Source: an uncultured Eubacteriales bacterium
Lineage (GTDB): Bacteria > Bacillota > Clostridia > Christensenellales > CAG-138
DNA: 38,489 bases
Reading direction: 5' to 3'
Assembly (NCBI GenBank): GCA_902761365.1
Contig: CACWJZ010000017.1
Location: 1 to 38,489, forward strand
Part shown: in pieces, positions 38,456-38,489 of the stretch
Numbering within the stretch: the first letter of the stretch is position 1
How the letters are laid out: the number at the start of each line of letters is the position of its first letter
Position numbers and translations under genes: made by a program
Notes under the pieces: model-generated
Database searches by the model: none
The model's input: the letters and a program-made list of their open reading frames with translations, nothing else
Told to the model about the DNA's origin: nothing

Positions 38456-38489
38456 TCACAGTTCTAGTACAGCGGGCATCTCCTCGTCC
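38456..38489 (-). CDS. C-terminal end of a GNAT acetyltransferase (runs off the window)
   Basis: Ten codons and a stop: DEEMPAVLEL. The ending matches that of the remnant at 36892-37050 (DEIPAVLKL), so both come from the same acetyltransferase type. The gene reads toward the serine hydrolase gene, 27 bp upstream of it. The short length limits the certainty. Confidence 0.55.
   Translation of the reverse strand, partial: DEEMPAVLEL

Overview
The window reads as part of a chromosome of a GC-rich, spore-forming clostridial Firmicute (Oscillospiraceae or Christensenellales type). The grounds are a tyrosyl-tRNA synthetase behind a T-box leader, strong GGAGG ribosome binding sites, sigma-A-like promoters, a SpoIIQ-like LytM protein, MsmK/UgpC-type sugar transporters and LplB/LplC-type permeases. 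Almost all genes lie on the minus strand. The species cannot be named from the sequence. No tRNA, rRNA, insertion sequence, phage gene or CRISPR array was seen.

Layout. 1-1015: the 5' part of tyrS with its T-box leader, which carries three small palindromic repeats. 1016-4691: a two-gene heterodimeric ABC exporter. 4858-23981: a pectin / oligogalacturonide utilisation locus of about 19 kb. On the minus strand a long operon starts near 22.97 kb and encodes a six-helix membrane protein, LplB and LplC permeases, a 700-residue binding protein, two small membrane proteins, a sugar ABC ATPase, two more small membrane proteins, a GH28 polygalacturonase and a GH105 unsaturated uronyl hydrolase. An AraC regulator (plus strand) meets its 3' end. 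Divergent from AraC is a GH4 alpha-galacturonidase. Below that lies a second operon of sugar ABC ATPase, kduI, kdgA and kdgK, then an array of six hairpins, then kduD. A CE8 pectin methylesterase diverges from the head of the long operon, and a TIM-barrel sugar isomerase-like gene converges on it. None of the locus enzymes has a signal peptide. The cell therefore probably imports ready-made oligogalacturonides, de-esterifies and cleaves them in the cytoplasm, and sends unsaturated ends through KduI, KduD, KdgK and KdgA to pyruvate and glyceraldehyde 3-phosphate.

24.9-32.6 kb: an envelope or stress module with an ABC-2 permease, a lipoprotein (frameshifted), an ABC ATPase (frameshifted in its Walker A motif), a secreted CARDB-like membrane-anchored protein, and a second paralogous lipoprotein. 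The permease and the second lipoprotein have near-identical promoters with three 11-bp direct repeats, which looks like the target of an OmpR/PhoB-type response regulator that is not in the window. A family of perfect hairpin repeats is scattered here, always just after stop codons or, once, inside a signal-peptide coding region.

32.6-38.5 kb: spoIIQ-like gene, a TetR/CAAX-protease pair, a secreted duplicated beta-helix protein, and a beta-lactamase-family serine hydrolase flanked by the 3' ends of two GNAT acetyltransferase genes.

The points most worth a second look are the four unassigned small membrane proteins built into the oligogalacturonide transporter operon, the hairpin array between kdgK and kduD, the shared 11-bp repeat promoters, the hairpin repeat family, and two frameshifts in one operon.
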